Numbered from the stretch's first letter, positions 33,687-43,107 are shown. The stretch is 64,000 bases of DNA from Niveispirillum sp048066115 (GCF_048066115.1 NZ_JBLTYX010000008.1:199771-263770), one strand, 5' to 3'. Program-made: numbers and translations. Notes: generated by a model not told the origin, from the sequence alone.

Positions 33687-33940
33687 GATCATTCTCCTTA
33701 TCCATCTCTGCGCACCTTGCGGGGGGCGGGGAGATGCATAAGCCCAACGGTGCCGGGTCGTTGATGTTCCTCAGAGCAGGCTGCCGACAGTGATTACGCC
33801 GATTTCATGACCAGCCTGCGGAACCATCGCGCCGATACTGCGTTTCTTGTGTGGAGACTTTGGGCTTGGCCCCTCTCCCGCCGCCGGCCAAGGGCCGCCG
33901 CGGCCCCTTCGTCAATGGATGCATTTACAGGAGCAGGACC

Positions 33941-34450
33941 ATGGGCTTGTTCACCCGCGACATTCACACGCTGGATGACCTCTTCGTGCACACGCTGCGC
34001 GACATCTATTATGCCGAAAACCAGATCGTGAAGGCCTTGCCCAAGATGATCAGTAAGGCCACCGACGTGGACCTGAAGGTCAGTTTCGAGAACCATCTGG
34101 TGCAGACCAAGGGCCAGATCCAGCGCCTGGAGCAGGTGTTCAATCTGCACGGGGTGGAGATTAAGGGCGTTGAATGCCCGGCCATCGACGGCATCATCAA
34201 GGAAAGCAACGAGATCGCCGGCGAGATCGACGACAAGGACGTGCTGGACGCGGCGCTGGCGGCAGCAGCCCAGGCGGTCGAGCATTACGAGATCACCCGC
34301 TACGGCACCCTGATCGCCTGGGCCCGCCGTCTGGGCCGTCCCGACTGCGCCGCCCTGCTTCAGCAGAACCTGAAGGAGGAGGAGGCGACGGACCGTAAGC
34401 TGACCGAACTGGCCGAACGCGTGCTGAACCCGCACGCGGCGGCGAGTTGA
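33941..34450 (+). CDS. DUF892 ferritin-like protein (YciE/YciF type)
   Basis: A 169-residue four-helix protein of the DUF892 ferritin-like family, associated with stress and stationary phase. The N-terminal DLFVHTLRDIYYAENQIVKALPKM (12-35) has the first carboxylate/His ligands; HYEITRYGTLIAWA near 109-122 has the second set. The start at ATG 33941 has AGGAG upstream. It is transcribed alone, between glycan genes on the opposite strand. Osmotic or desiccation stress could link it with the mannose-glycan genes. Confidence 0.85.
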   Translation: MGLFTRDIHTLDDLFVHTLRDIYYAENQIVKALPKMISKATDVDLKVSFENHLVQTKGQIQRLEQVFNLHGVEIKGVECPAIDGIIKESNEIAGEIDDKDVLDAALAAAAQAVEHYEITRYGTLIAWARRLGRPDCAALLQQNLKEEEATDRKLTELAERVLNPHAAAS

Positions 34451-34548
34451 TAAATAATACTGCCCTCCTCCTTGATGGGGAGGGAGAGGATGGCGGCCGA
34501 ACGGTGGTGTTACTCCCTCTCCCTCCCAATCCTTCCGGCTTGGGTCCC

Positions 34549-34574
34549 GCCCTCTCCCGCAAGCGGGCGAGGGC
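34549..34574. terminator. Hairpin between convergent genes
   Basis: GCCCTC-TCCCGC and GCGGGC-GAGGGC can pair around a small loop. It lies between the ends of the ferritin-like and second GH130 genes, where a bidirectional terminator is expected. There is no long T-run. Confidence 0.4.
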
Positions 34575-34579
34575 GCAAG

Positions 34580-35878
34580 TTACCCCCGCATCGCCCCAAC
34601 CAGTTCATCGATGTTCAGCGTCACGAAACTGGTGATGGTGTCGGCGATGCCATAGGGGACGACCAGCTGCTTGCCGTGCAGGATCGCCCCGCACGTATAG
34701 ACGACATTGGGCACGTAACCCGCGCGTTCCGACTGTTCGGGCCGCAGCAGCGGTTCCTTCAGCCGCCCGATCACCTTTGCGGGATCATCCTTGTCCAGCA
34801 GCACCGCGCCGATGGCGTAACGCCGCACGGCCCCCACCCCGTGGGTCAGCAGCAGCCAGCCATACTCGGTCTCTATCGGCGGGCCGCAATTGCCGATCTG
34901 CACGAATTCCCACGGGAATTCCGGCCGCAGGATCGGCACGCCATCATCCCAGGTATAAAGATCATCGGACAGGATCAGATACAGGTTCTCATTGTCCTGC
35001 CGTCCGATCATGGCGTAACGGCCATTGATCCGGCGCGGGAACATGGCCATGCCTTTGTTGCGCACGGCCACACCGCGCAGCGGATACATGCGGAACGTAT
35101 CGAAATCCCGCGTCTCCATCAGCTCGGTACGGATGGAATGGCCGCTATAGGCGGTATAGGTGGCGTAATAGGTCTTGTGCCCGCCATCAATGAATTCCAC
35201 GAAACGTGCATCCTCGATCCCGTTCGCCTGCGAACTGGTGATGGGGAAGATCACGCACTCACTGATATCATCCTGTGGCCGGAAGGCCAGTTCAACCTCA
35301 TCCCCATCCGGCCCCGACCGGCGGTTGGTGACGCGGGGAATGGCGGCCAGATGCGATTTGGCATCCATCAGGATACGCCCGTCTGGACAGATCACGCCGG
35401 TCAGAAAGGTGAGGGAGGAAATGTGCCCCTCGCCGACGGCCCGCAGGCTCATGATGAAGCGCACCCCGCCGTCGATCACCCCACGCTGGTCGGGATGGCG
35501 CACGATGGACGGATTGAACAGGGCCGAGGCCTCGAACGAATATTCGTGCAGGAAATAGGCACCCACAAGCTGCCGCTGCGTTGGCGTGAAGCTCTCGTGG
35601 CTGTCCAGCGCGTCCTCCATCTCGTCGGCGCGTTCCTCGAATATCTCCAGCAACTGGCGATGCCGGCCGCGGAAATTCTCCAGCACGTCGGTCAACTGGC
35701 CGGTGGCCGTCTCCGCGTCCAGCGACAGGACCCGGTCGACGATGCGGTTGGCCCGCGTCTTGTCGGTGGATTTCAGGTCGCGCGGCTCTGTCGCCGGCTT
35801 GAAAGGCCGCACGACCACGCGTGACGGGTCCGGCCGCAATTGCAGCGGCAGTCGGGTCAGGCTTTGTATCACGGACAT
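34580..35878 (-). CDS. GH130-family glycoside phosphorylase/hydrolase, second copy
   Basis: A 432-residue GH130 protein with a helical N-terminal extension (about 25-100) before the five-bladed propeller. Blocks include SALFNPSIVRHPDQ near 120-133, GIEDARFVEF near 219-228 and the C-terminal GAVRRYAIGAVLLDKDDP. The start at ATG 35878 has GGAGGAG upstream. It differs clearly from the copy at 32360 (longer, distinct N-terminus), so the two probably have different linkage or phosphorolysis/hydrolysis preferences. A terminator hairpin separates it from the upstream GT4 fusion. Confidence 0.85.
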   Translation of the reverse strand: MSVIQSLTRLPLQLRPDPSRVVVRPFKPATEPRDLKSTDKTRANRIVDRVLSLDAETATGQLTDVLENFRGRHRQLLEIFEERADEMEDALDSHESFTPTQRQLVGAYFLHEYSFEASALFNPSIVRHPDQRGVIDGGVRFIMSLRAVGEGHISSLTFLTGVICPDGRILMDAKSHLAAIPRVTNRRSGPDGDEVELAFRPQDDISECVIFPITSSQANGIEDARFVEFIDGGHKTYYATYTAYSGHSIRTELMETRDFDTFRMYPLRGVAVRNKGMAMFPRRINGRYAMIGRQDNENLYLILSDDLYTWDDGVPILRPEFPWEFVQIGNCGPPIETEYGWLLLTHGVGAVRRYAIGAVLLDKDDPAKVIGRLKEPLLRPEQSERAGYVPNVVYTCGAILHGKQLVVPYGIADTITSFVTLNIDELVGAMRG

Positions 35879-35927
35879 TCTTTCTCCTCCTTCTCCTGTC
35901 GGATGGGGCGGTTCTGTGGCACGCGGC

Positions 35928-35958
35928 AAAACCCGGCAAGGTGTGCTTGCCGGGTTTT
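35928..35958. terminator. Perfect 13-bp hairpin with A/T flanks
   Basis: AAAACCCGGCAAG (35928-35940), loop GTGTG, then the exact inverse (35946-35958). The T-run on each strand fits a bidirectional terminator. It lies 22 nt after the GT4 fusion stop and about 50 nt upstream of the second GH130, so the two are separate or attenuated. Confidence 0.85.
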
Positions 35959-35980
35959 GGTTCAACGGCGGGGACAGGCA

Positions 35981-38242
35981 TCAAGCCCGCAGCACCCGCA
36001 CGGGCACCGCCTGGGCTTTCACCAGGCGGCGCATATCGACCAGGGACAGGAGGTAGGAGAGCACCGACTCCCCGCCGCGGTTCTGGTTCAATCCTTCCGG
36101 CCGCAACCCGTCACGGCAGCCGCCATCCTCGTCGACCATGGGCAGGTTCTGGTCATTCGCACCCAGGAACCAGGCGAAGGCGCGCGATGCCTCCTCCGTC
36201 CACAAAGGTTCGCCCTGAACCTGATACGCCGCCTGGCAGGCCGCGATCATCGCCGCCCCCTCCAACGGCTGCTGGTCGAAGATGCGCGGCCGCTGGCGCA
36301 GATCGCCGAACGTATCCGACCCCACGGGCCGGAACTGTCCGGTGGGGGATGTTTGTATCCCCGCCAGCCAGCGCAGGGACTGCAACCCGGCATCGATCAT
36401 GGCCTGGTTGCTCAGGGCCCGGCCGGACAGGATCAGGGCCTGGGACAGGCGCGGATTGTCGTAGGACAAGCCATCCTCGAACCAGCACCAATCGAAACTG
36501 GCATTGCTGCGGAACAGGCTCAGCAAATCCACAGACAAGCGCTCCCGGATGCGGCGCGCGTCACCATCCCCCGGCAGCGCCGCGCAATAGGCGTCCAGGC
36601 CAAGCAGGGTGAAAGCCTTGGCGCGGGTGGCGGCGAAGGTTTCCGCGGTGGGCAGCGCCCGGCGGAACAGGTCCTGCGCCCAGGCACGGCGACCGGGATG
36701 GATATCGCTGCGTGCGCATTCGCCCAGTGCCCACAGGGTACGGCCATGGCTGTCCTGCGACCCGCGCGGTTCCAGCCATTGGCGATTGAAGCCCATGAAA
36801 TTGCGGAAATAGCGGGTGTCGGGGTTCCAGGCATGCTGGATGAAGGCCGCATAGCGCGACACCATCAGGTCCGGCAGCGGCATGTCAGCATGTTCGGCCA
36901 GGGTGCAGGCCAGCAGCAGGGCGCGGGCATTGTCGTCCACGCAATAGCCGTGCGACCGGTCGGGGATGGGGCCGATCGCATGCTGGTACAGGCCGACATC
37001 GTCGCTCATCTGCTGCAGGTATGTGAGGTTCAGTTCCGGCAGGTCGTGCAGCCGGCGGGGGCGGGTATGGGACGGGCGCACGGCCTGCGGCCGCCAGCGG
37101 CCCCGCACCTCCTCGAACAGACCATGATAACGCTCGGCGACGCGGTCCCAGGCCATGTCGCGGCCATATTGATAGGCCTGCCGCCGCATGGCGTCGCGCG
37201 CATCGTCATCTGTCAGCAGGTCGGCGATGGCCTTGCCGGTGGCATCGGCATCGCTGAACGGCACCAACACCCCGCGCCCGTCATCCAGCAATTCGCGCGC
37301 ATGCCAATAGGGGGTGGACACCACCGCCTTGCCCATGCCGAAGGCCTGCGACAGGGTGCCCGACGTCATCTGTGCCGCGTCCAGATAGGGCGTCACATAG
37401 ACATCGGCCATGGAGACATATTCCAGCAGCGTCGGCCGGTCCACGAATTGGTTGGCAAACGATACCGCATGCTCCACGCCCAGGCTGCGGGCGCGGTCCT
37501 GCAACTGTTCGCGGTATTTCTCACCCTCATGACGCAGCAGGTGGGGATGGGTGGCGCCCAGGATGACGTAAGCCGCATCCGGCTTGCGTTCCAGAATCGC
37601 CGGCATGGCGTCGATCACCGTTTCCAGCCCCTTGTTGGGGGACAGCAGACCGAAGGTCAGGATCACCGACCGGTTGAGGAAGCCCAGCTTGCGCTTGAAA
37701 TCCTCAGGCTCCATGAAGCCGTAGCGGTCGATGCCGTGCGGGACGACGGCGATTTTCTCATCCGGAATGTCATAGACCGTACGCAGCAGGTGCCGCCCCA
37801 TCTCCGCCATCACTATCAGGCGGGCGGACAGTTCCGCCAGTTCCTGCATCACCCGCCTTTGCTCGCCATTGGGATGGGCCAGCACCGTGTGCAGGGTGGT
37901 GACCACCGGCATGCGCAGCCGCTTCAGCATCAGCAGCAGATGGCTGCCCGCCTCCCCGCCAAAAATGCCGAACTCGTGCTGGACACAGACCAGCTCGACC
38001 CCGTCCTCGTTCAGCGCCTCCGCCGTATGGATATAGTCATCGACGATCTCCTCGCGAATCTCGTAGCGGACATGGGCAGGGTAGTCATAGGACTGGCCCT
38101 TGTCGGTCATGGCCACGATATCGACGGCAACCTCCGGGCTGGAGGTTCGCAATGCGGAATACAGGTCGGCGGTAAAGGTGGCGATGCCGCAGCGGCGCGG
38201 AAGGGCGTTGCCCAGAAGGGCGATATGGCGGGGCTTCGGCAT
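35981..38242 (-). CDS. GT4 glycosyltransferase fused to a helical-barrel glycosidase-like domain
   Basis: A 753-residue cytoplasmic protein. Residues 1 to about 380 are a GT-B glycosyltransferase (ALLGNALPRRCGIATFTADL, FGLLSPNKGLETVIDAMPAI, MTSGTLSQAFGMGKAVVSTP). Residues about 400-750 form an all-helical domain starting LNLTYLQQMSDDVGLYQHA with SHGYCVDDNARALLLA and SFDWCWFEDGLSYDNPRL, like (alpha/alpha)6-barrel glycosidases. Similar fusions beside two GH130 genes occur in other alphaproteobacteria (general knowledge). The likely role is synthesis and trimming of a mannose-rich glycan. The ATG at 38242 opens the transcription unit, which ends in a strong hairpin. Confidence 0.85.
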   Translation of the reverse strand: MPKPRHIALLGNALPRRCGIATFTADLYSALRTSSPEVAVDIVAMTDKGQSYDYPAHVRYEIREEIVDDYIHTAEALNEDGVELVCVQHEFGIFGGEAGSHLLLMLKRLRMPVVTTLHTVLAHPNGEQRRVMQELAELSARLIVMAEMGRHLLRTVYDIPDEKIAVVPHGIDRYGFMEPEDFKRKLGFLNRSVILTFGLLSPNKGLETVIDAMPAILERKPDAAYVILGATHPHLLRHEGEKYREQLQDRARSLGVEHAVSFANQFVDRPTLLEYVSMADVYVTPYLDAAQMTSGTLSQAFGMGKAVVSTPYWHARELLDDGRGVLVPFSDADATGKAIADLLTDDDARDAMRRQAYQYGRDMAWDRVAERYHGLFEEVRGRWRPQAVRPSHTRPRRLHDLPELNLTYLQQMSDDVGLYQHAIGPIPDRSHGYCVDDNARALLLACTLAEHADMPLPDLMVSRYAAFIQHAWNPDTRYFRNFMGFNRQWLEPRGSQDSHGRTLWALGECARSDIHPGRRAWAQDLFRRALPTAETFAATRAKAFTLLGLDAYCAALPGDGDARRIRERLSVDLLSLFRSNASFDWCWFEDGLSYDNPRLSQALILSGRALSNQAMIDAGLQSLRWLAGIQTSPTGQFRPVGSDTFGDLRQRPRIFDQQPLEGAAMIAACQAAYQVQGEPLWTEEASRAFAWFLGANDQNLPMVDEDGGCRDGLRPEGLNQNRGGESVLSYLLSLVDMRRLVKAQAVPVRVLRA

Positions 38243-38300
38243 GTCCGGTCCTCTGGAGGTTTCCCAGGGAAAACACCGACCCGCCCTTTTCGTTCCATCA

Positions 38301-38322
38301 TTTGGTCGTACGTAAGACCAAA
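38301..38322. promoter_or_regulatory. Inverted repeat TTTGGTC-N8-GACCAAA
   Basis: A perfect 7-bp inverted repeat (38301-38307 and 38316-38322), 60-80 nt upstream of the GT4 fusion gene. It could be an operator for its promoter or an accessory to the adjacent terminator. Confidence 0.4.
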
Positions 38323-38327
38323 AGCTT

Positions 38328-38366
38328 AAGGCCTATCCGGTGCCTGGCAAGCACCGGATAGGCCTT
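38328..38366 (-). terminator. 16-bp hairpin after the S9 peptidase gene
   Basis: A perfect 16-bp stem (38328-38343 with 38351-38366) with a 7-nt loop. On the minus strand it is followed by TTAAGCTTTT. It lies 32 nt after the peptidase stop. Confidence 0.75.
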
Positions 38367-38397
38367 GGATAAAACCATTATCAAAGGTGTGGACGGG

Positions 38398-40464
38398 TTA
38401 CTTCTTGACGGCCAGGGCATCCTTCAGGCCCGGGACATAGTCCGACCCTTCCAACACCTGCAGGCTGGACCCGTCGAAATCCGTCCCCACCGGTTCCTGA
38501 CGTCCGCCCAGGCAGTGGGACAGGAAGCCCTCCGCCACTGCATAGAAGCTGGTGCGGTTGGTCGGCCGGGCGAAGCCATGGCCTTCATCCGGGTACAGCG
38601 CATAGGTGACGGGGATGTTCTTGGCCTTCATCGCCGCAACGATCTGGTCGCTTTCCGCCTGCTTCACGCGCGGGTCGTTCGCACCCTGGGCGATCAGCAG
38701 CGGCTTGGCGATCTTGTCGGCATAGGTCAGGGGCGACCGCTCGGTCAGCAGCACCTTGCCCTCATCCGTGCGCGGATCGCCGACGCGGCGCGCCAGCTGT
38801 TCGAAGAAGGCCGCCCAATAGGCCGGCACGCTGGCCAGCAGCGTGTTCAGGTTGGACGGGCCGACAATGTCGACGCCGCAGGCGAACCGGTCGGGCGTGT
38901 TGGTCATGCCCCACAGCGTGGCATAACCGCCATAGGACCCGCCATAGATCGCCACCTTGTCCTGCGGCGCCACGCCATTCTTGACGGCCCAGTCGACGGC
39001 GTCGATCAGGTCGTCATGCATGGTTCGGCCCCATTGCAGATCGCCGGCATTGGTGAAGCCCTTGCCGAAGCCGGTGGAGCCGCGGAAATTCACCGACAGC
39101 ACCGCATAGCCGCGATTGGCCAGCCACTGATGTTCGCTGTGATAGCCGAAACTGTCACGCGCCCACGGGCCGCCATGGACATTCAGCACCAGCGGCAGGG
39201 GCTGGTCCGGCTTGCCGTCGCCATTGGCATCGGCATTGGGCGGCAGGGTCAGATAGCTGACCAGCACCTTGCCGTCGCGCGACGGGATCTCCAGCGCCTG
39301 CATCGGCGCCAGGGTCTTGCCCTCCAGATTGGGGCGCACGGTGAACAGGCGGGTCAGGCTCTTGGCCTTGCGGTCATAAAGGAAGAACGCCGCCGGCTCC
39401 GTCACCCGGTCGATGGCGATGGTCCACAGGTTGTCATCGCGGCTGCGGCTGGTCACACCCCACTGGCCCTTGGCCTGTTCGTTCAGGAAGGCGATGTCGG
39501 CGGCCACGGCGTCGCCCACCGGTGTCCATTCATCCTTCATGTAATCGACATTGAACGCCTCGACCTCACCGGTTTCCGGGTTGGCCATGATGCCGCCGAT
39601 ATCGGCCTTGTCGCTTTCGGCCAGCAGCTTGGTGGCGCCATCCTTCAGGTCCAGCGTGTAAAGCGCGGCCTTGTCGCGCCCGGCGGTGGACAGCAGATAG
39701 GCGACCCCGCCTTCCACCGGAATGCCGGAAATGCCCGATGACAGCACATCCTCGGCCGCGATGGTCAAGATGGGCGTGTTCTTGCCGCCCTTGTCCATGC
39801 GTTCCACCTGCACACCGCCATCTGGCAGCGGCTTGGACGCCAAGCGCAGGGTCAGGTTCTTGTCGGCATCGAACCCGGCATAGCCGTCATTCTTATAGAC
39901 CAGGGTCAGCTTGCCGGTCTTCAGGTCCAGCTTGTGGACATCGTGCCAGCGTTCGTCACGGTTGTTCAGGCCGACCAGGATGGCGTCCGGCACCTTGTCG
40001 GAGATGCCGACGATCTGCACCGTCGTCTTCTCGAACGGGGTCAGCAGCTTGGTCTGGGCCGTCGCCACGTCGACGCCATAGAGCAGGAAATCCTCATTGC
40101 CGCCCTTATCCTGCAGATAAAGGACGCTGCTGCCGTCCGGGGCCCACAAGAAGCGGCGGATGGGCCGTTCGGTATCGGCGGTCAGCGGCTTGGCGGCATC
40201 GATCTGGCCGATGGGCGCCACCCAGACATTCATCACCCCGTCGCGCGGCGCCAGGAAGGCGACCGACGCACCGTCGGGGCTGATGCTGGCGCCGTTGCGG
40301 CTGGGATTGCCGAACAGGTCCTTGCGGGCGATCAGTTCCGGTACCGGAGCGGCCGCCGGTGCGGCGGGTGCCGCCGCCTTCTCCTCCTTGCCGCAGCCGG
40401 ACAGGATACCCGTCAGGCCGACGGCCAAGATGGTGGTGCCAAGCAGGGAGGACAGCTTCTTCAT
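38398..40464 (-). CDS. S9-family prolyl oligopeptidase-type lipoprotein peptidase
   Basis: A 688-residue serine peptidase of the prolyl oligopeptidase/dipeptidyl aminopeptidase family. The signal peptide ends in lipobox ILSGC (Cys near 24), so it is membrane-anchored in the periplasm. A beta-propeller (about 50-400) precedes the alpha/beta-hydrolase domain. The catalytic set is visible: Ser in YGGSYGGYATL, Asp in ANDPRVKQ and His in DEGHGF. The start is ATG 40464; a GTG 6 nt upstream is also possible. It stands alone between terminators. It likely degrades imported peptides. Confidence 0.92.
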   Translation of the reverse strand: MKKLSSLLGTTILAVGLTGILSGCGKEEKAAAPAAPAAAPVPELIARKDLFGNPSRNGASISPDGASVAFLAPRDGVMNVWVAPIGQIDAAKPLTADTERPIRRFLWAPDGSSVLYLQDKGGNEDFLLYGVDVATAQTKLLTPFEKTTVQIVGISDKVPDAILVGLNNRDERWHDVHKLDLKTGKLTLVYKNDGYAGFDADKNLTLRLASKPLPDGGVQVERMDKGGKNTPILTIAAEDVLSSGISGIPVEGGVAYLLSTAGRDKAALYTLDLKDGATKLLAESDKADIGGIMANPETGEVEAFNVDYMKDEWTPVGDAVAADIAFLNEQAKGQWGVTSRSRDDNLWTIAIDRVTEPAAFFLYDRKAKSLTRLFTVRPNLEGKTLAPMQALEIPSRDGKVLVSYLTLPPNADANGDGKPDQPLPLVLNVHGGPWARDSFGYHSEHQWLANRGYAVLSVNFRGSTGFGKGFTNAGDLQWGRTMHDDLIDAVDWAVKNGVAPQDKVAIYGGSYGGYATLWGMTNTPDRFACGVDIVGPSNLNTLLASVPAYWAAFFEQLARRVGDPRTDEGKVLLTERSPLTYADKIAKPLLIAQGANDPRVKQAESDQIVAAMKAKNIPVTYALYPDEGHGFARPTNRTSFYAVAEGFLSHCLGGRQEPVGTDFDGSSLQVLEGSDYVPGLKDALAVKK

Positions 40465-40594
40465 CGTCACGGGAGGGGTGATCCTTCTTCTGTGGCGAGC
40501 CGGTGTTCGGCGCGGCTTTTGGGCGCGCGACTATAAACCGGATGCAAGCCACAGACGAGACGGCACAGGGGCTTACACGTGCTCCCCTTCCGGA

Positions 40595-41578
40595 CTATGC
40601 CTCCATGATTTGGGCGATGATCTCGAACGACCGCAGCCGTTTGGCGGCGTCGAACATGTCGGACACGATCATCAGCTCATCGGCCTGCGTGCGTTCCAGC
40701 AGCGCGTCAATCCCCCGGCGCACCGTGTCGGCATCGCCGATGATCGAACAGCCCAGCATCTGCCCTGCATGGGCCTTTTCCTGCGGCGACCAGTAGCTGT
40801 CGATATCCGCGATTGGCGGCTGGGTCAGCTGGCGGGCGCCGCGCACGAGATTGGCGAAGGACATCTGCTGCGAGGTGGCCAGGAACCGCGCCTCCGCGTC
40901 GGTTTCCGCCGCGATGATATTGACCCCGACCAGGGCATGCGGCCGTGCCTGCTGCTCCGACGGCTTGAACCGCGTGCGGTAGATGGCGAGTGCCTGATCC
41001 AGCGATCCCGGCGCGAAGTGGGAGGCGAAACCATAGGGCAAGCCCAGTTCCGCCGCCAGCTGCGCCCCAAACAGGCTGGACCCCAGAATCCAGAGCGGGA
41101 TGTTGGTGCCGGAACCGGGTACGGCCTCGATCCGCTGGCCGGGCTGGGCCGGCGCCAGGAAGGCCTGCAATTCCAGCACATCCTGGGGGAAATTCTCGGC
41201 ATTGCCGGGATCGCGGCGGAGCGCCCGTAGCGTCAGCTGGTCGGTTCCCGGTGCGCGGCCCAGCCCCAGATCAATGCGGCCTGGGAACAGGTTTTCCAGC
41301 GTGCCGAACTGTTCGGCGATGACATAGGGCGAATGGTTGGGCAGCATGATGCCGCCGGCCCCCACCCGGATGCGGCTGGTGCCGGCCGCGATATGGGCGA
41401 TGACCAGCGATGTCGCCGCCGTGGTCACGGTGGGCATATTGTGATGCTCGGCCACCCATAGCCGCTTGTAGCCCCAGTTCTCCGCATGCTGGGCCAGGGT
41501 CCTGGCCTCGTCCAGGGCGTCGCGGCGGGTCCCGCCCAGCCGCACGCGGCCCAATTCCAGGATCGAACGTTCAACCAA
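40595..41578 (-). CDS. LLM-class flavin-dependent oxidoreductase
   Basis: A 327-residue luciferase-like (beta/alpha)8 monooxygenase using reduced flavin. Typical blocks are WVAEHHNMPTVTTAATSLVI near 41-60, VGAGGIMLPNHSPYVIAEQF near 72-91 and IDLGLGRAPGTDQ near 101-113. TTG at 41578 is the best start: GGAGAAG lies 4 nt before it and the protein then aligns with the family; an upstream TTG at 41593 would put the binding site inside the gene. The substrate is unknown. It is adjacent to the HxlR regulator, but 83 nt separate them. Confidence 0.88.
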   Translation of the reverse strand: MVERSILELGRVRLGGTRRDALDEARTLAQHAENWGYKRLWVAEHHNMPTVTTAATSLVIAHIAAGTSRIRVGAGGIMLPNHSPYVIAEQFGTLENLFPGRIDLGLGRAPGTDQLTLRALRRDPGNAENFPQDVLELQAFLAPAQPGQRIEAVPGSGTNIPLWILGSSLFGAQLAAELGLPYGFASHFAPGSLDQALAIYRTRFKPSEQQARPHALVGVNIIAAETDAEARFLATSQQMSFANLVRGARQLTQPPIADIDSYWSPQEKAHAGQMLGCSIIGDADTVRRGIDALLERTQADELMIVSDMFDAAKRLRSFEIIAQIMEA

Positions 41579-41676
41579 TTGTCTTCTCCGCAAGGGGATG
41601 TCGTCATTGCCCCCTATATGGGGGGGCCGCGACGGTCCGGGCAGTGAGGAGCCTCACAAACCCCCTTTGCGGCAGA

Positions 41677-42129
41677 TCACGACGCCGCGCGCTGCACCCA
41701 GCCATACTCGCTGCCCGCCGCTTCCTGTTCCGCCACGGATGCCGCCATGCGCCGACGTGCCTCCAGCACGGCTCCATGATTGGCCTCCGCCCAATTGATC
41801 AGGCCGATCAGCGGACCCATGAAACCCGCCCCCAGCGGCGTCAGGGAATAGGTGACGCGCGGCGGCACCGTGGCTTCCACCATCCGGTCGATCAGCCCGT
41901 CGGTTTCCAGCGTGCGCAGGGTCTGCGACAGCATGCGCTTGGAAATGTCGGGCACGGCGCGGGCCAGGGCGTTGAAGCGCAGCGGCCCCGGCGCCAGCAT
42001 GGACAGAAGCAGGATGGACCAGCGGTCGCCGATCCGGTCCAGCAGGTCGCGCACCGGGCAGGCATCGGCATCGAAGCCCAGCTTCTTCCATTCCTCGACC
42101 TTGGCCCCCATCGCGGCGCGGGCATCCAT
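41677..42129 (-). CDS. HxlR-family transcriptional regulator
   Basis: A 150-residue winged-helix regulator with CPVRDLLDRIGDRWSILLL (24-42), the N-terminal Cys of redox-sensing HxlR/YodB/QorR proteins. The recognition helix lies in ISKRMLSQTLRTLETDGLI. It diverges from the NmrA-type quinone reductase at 42235, the same arrangement as QorR/Qor2-type pairs. It therefore probably represses that gene until Cys24 is oxidised by quinones or aldehydes. Confidence 0.9.
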   Translation of the reverse strand: MDARAAMGAKVEEWKKLGFDADACPVRDLLDRIGDRWSILLLSMLAPGPLRFNALARAVPDISKRMLSQTLRTLETDGLIDRMVEATVPPRVTYSLTPLGAGFMGPLIGLINWAEANHGAVLEARRRMAASVAEQEAAGSEYGWVQRAAS

Positions 42130-42179
42130 GGTGGTATCTCCGGTGTTACCTGGTGACGGGAAAGTGCCATCTTACAGGC

Positions 42180-42205
42180 GGTCTATATGGTCTCTATTTT
42201 AGACC
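42180..42205. promoter_or_regulatory. Candidate HxlR operator in the divergent promoter
   Basis: GGTCT (42180-42184 and 42189-42193) and AGACC (42201-42205) form overlapping inverted repeats inside an AT-rich stretch between the divergent start codons. Position fits repression of both genes. Confidence 0.3.
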
Positions 42206-42234
42206 TGGTGTTTCACAGAGACCAGGATTCTTCC

Positions 42235-43107
42235 ATGTCCACCCCTATCCGTTTTGCCGTCACCGCCGCCAGTGGCGAGCTTGGCCGCCTTGTCGTGGCC
42301 GAACTGGCCCGTCGCGTGGGGCCCGAGAGCGTCACCGCCATCGTCCGCGACCCCGCCCGCGCCGCTGGCCTGTTCCCCGCCGGTGTCACTGTGCGCCAAG
42401 GCGACTATGACCAGCCGGAAACGCTGGTTGCCGCGCTGGATGGGGTCGAACGGCTGCTGCTGATTTCCTCCAACGCCGTCGGTGCCCGCGTGCCGCAGCA
42501 CAGGAACGCCATCGATGCGGCTAAGAAGGCCGGCGTGCAGAACCTGATCTATACCAGCGTCCTGCATGCCGATACGTCCAGGCTGGGCCTGGCCGAGGAA
42601 CATCGCCAGACCGAAGCGCTGATCGTGGCCAGCGGTATCCCGCACACCATCCTGCGTAATGGCTGGTACACGGAGAATTACGCCGCCTCCATCCTGCCCG
42701 CCCTGCAGCATGGTGCCTTCATCGGCAGCGCGCGTGACGGCCGTATCAGCAGCGCCGCCCGCACCGACTATGCCGAAGCCGCCGCCATCGCCCTGCTGGA
42801 TGACAAGGCCCCGGCCAACGCCGTGCTGGAACTGGCCGGGGACAGCGCCTACACGCTGACGGAATTCGCCGCCGAACTGTCGCGTCAGACGGGCCGGCAG
42901 ATCCCGTATGTCGACCTGCCGGAGGCGGACTATCGCGGCGCCCTGGTCGGCGCCGGGTTGCCGGCGCCGCTGGCCGGGCTGCTGGCCGATTCCGACGTGG
43001 CGGCGGCCGATGGAGCGCTGTTCGATGAAGGACGCACCCTGTCATCCCTGCTAGGCCGGCCGACCACACCGTTCGCCACAAGTGTCGCCACGGCACTGAA
43101 GGGCTGA
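42235..43107 (+). CDS. NmrA/SDR-type NAD(P)H:quinone oxidoreductase-like protein
   Basis: A 290-residue atypical short-chain dehydrogenase. The N-terminal FAVTAASGELGRLVVAEL holds the degenerate G-x2-G-x2-G nucleotide loop. NAIDAAKKAGVQNLIYTSVL and TILRNGWYTENYA match Qor2/NmrA-type NAD(P)H:quinone oxidoreductases, which lack the YxxxK pair. The ATG at 42235 has AGGA upstream. It is divergent from an HxlR regulator, supporting quinone or electrophile detoxification. It ends 19 nt before the convergent GGDEF gene. Confidence 0.85.
   Translation: MSTPIRFAVTAASGELGRLVVAELARRVGPESVTAIVRDPARAAGLFPAGVTVRQGDYDQPETLVAALDGVERLLLISSNAVGARVPQHRNAIDAAKKAGVQNLIYTSVLHADTSRLGLAEEHRQTEALIVASGIPHTILRNGWYTENYAASILPALQHGAFIGSARDGRISSAARTDYAEAAAIALLDDKAPANAVLELAGDSAYTLTEFAAELSRQTGRQIPYVDLPEADYRGALVGAGLPAPLAGLLADSDVAAADGALFDEGRTLSSLLGRPTTPFATSVATALKG

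Noticed and set aside
35840..38329. Plus-strand open frame of 829 codons
   Set aside because: Antisense to the GT4 fusion; rich in Gln, His and Arg without recognisable domains.
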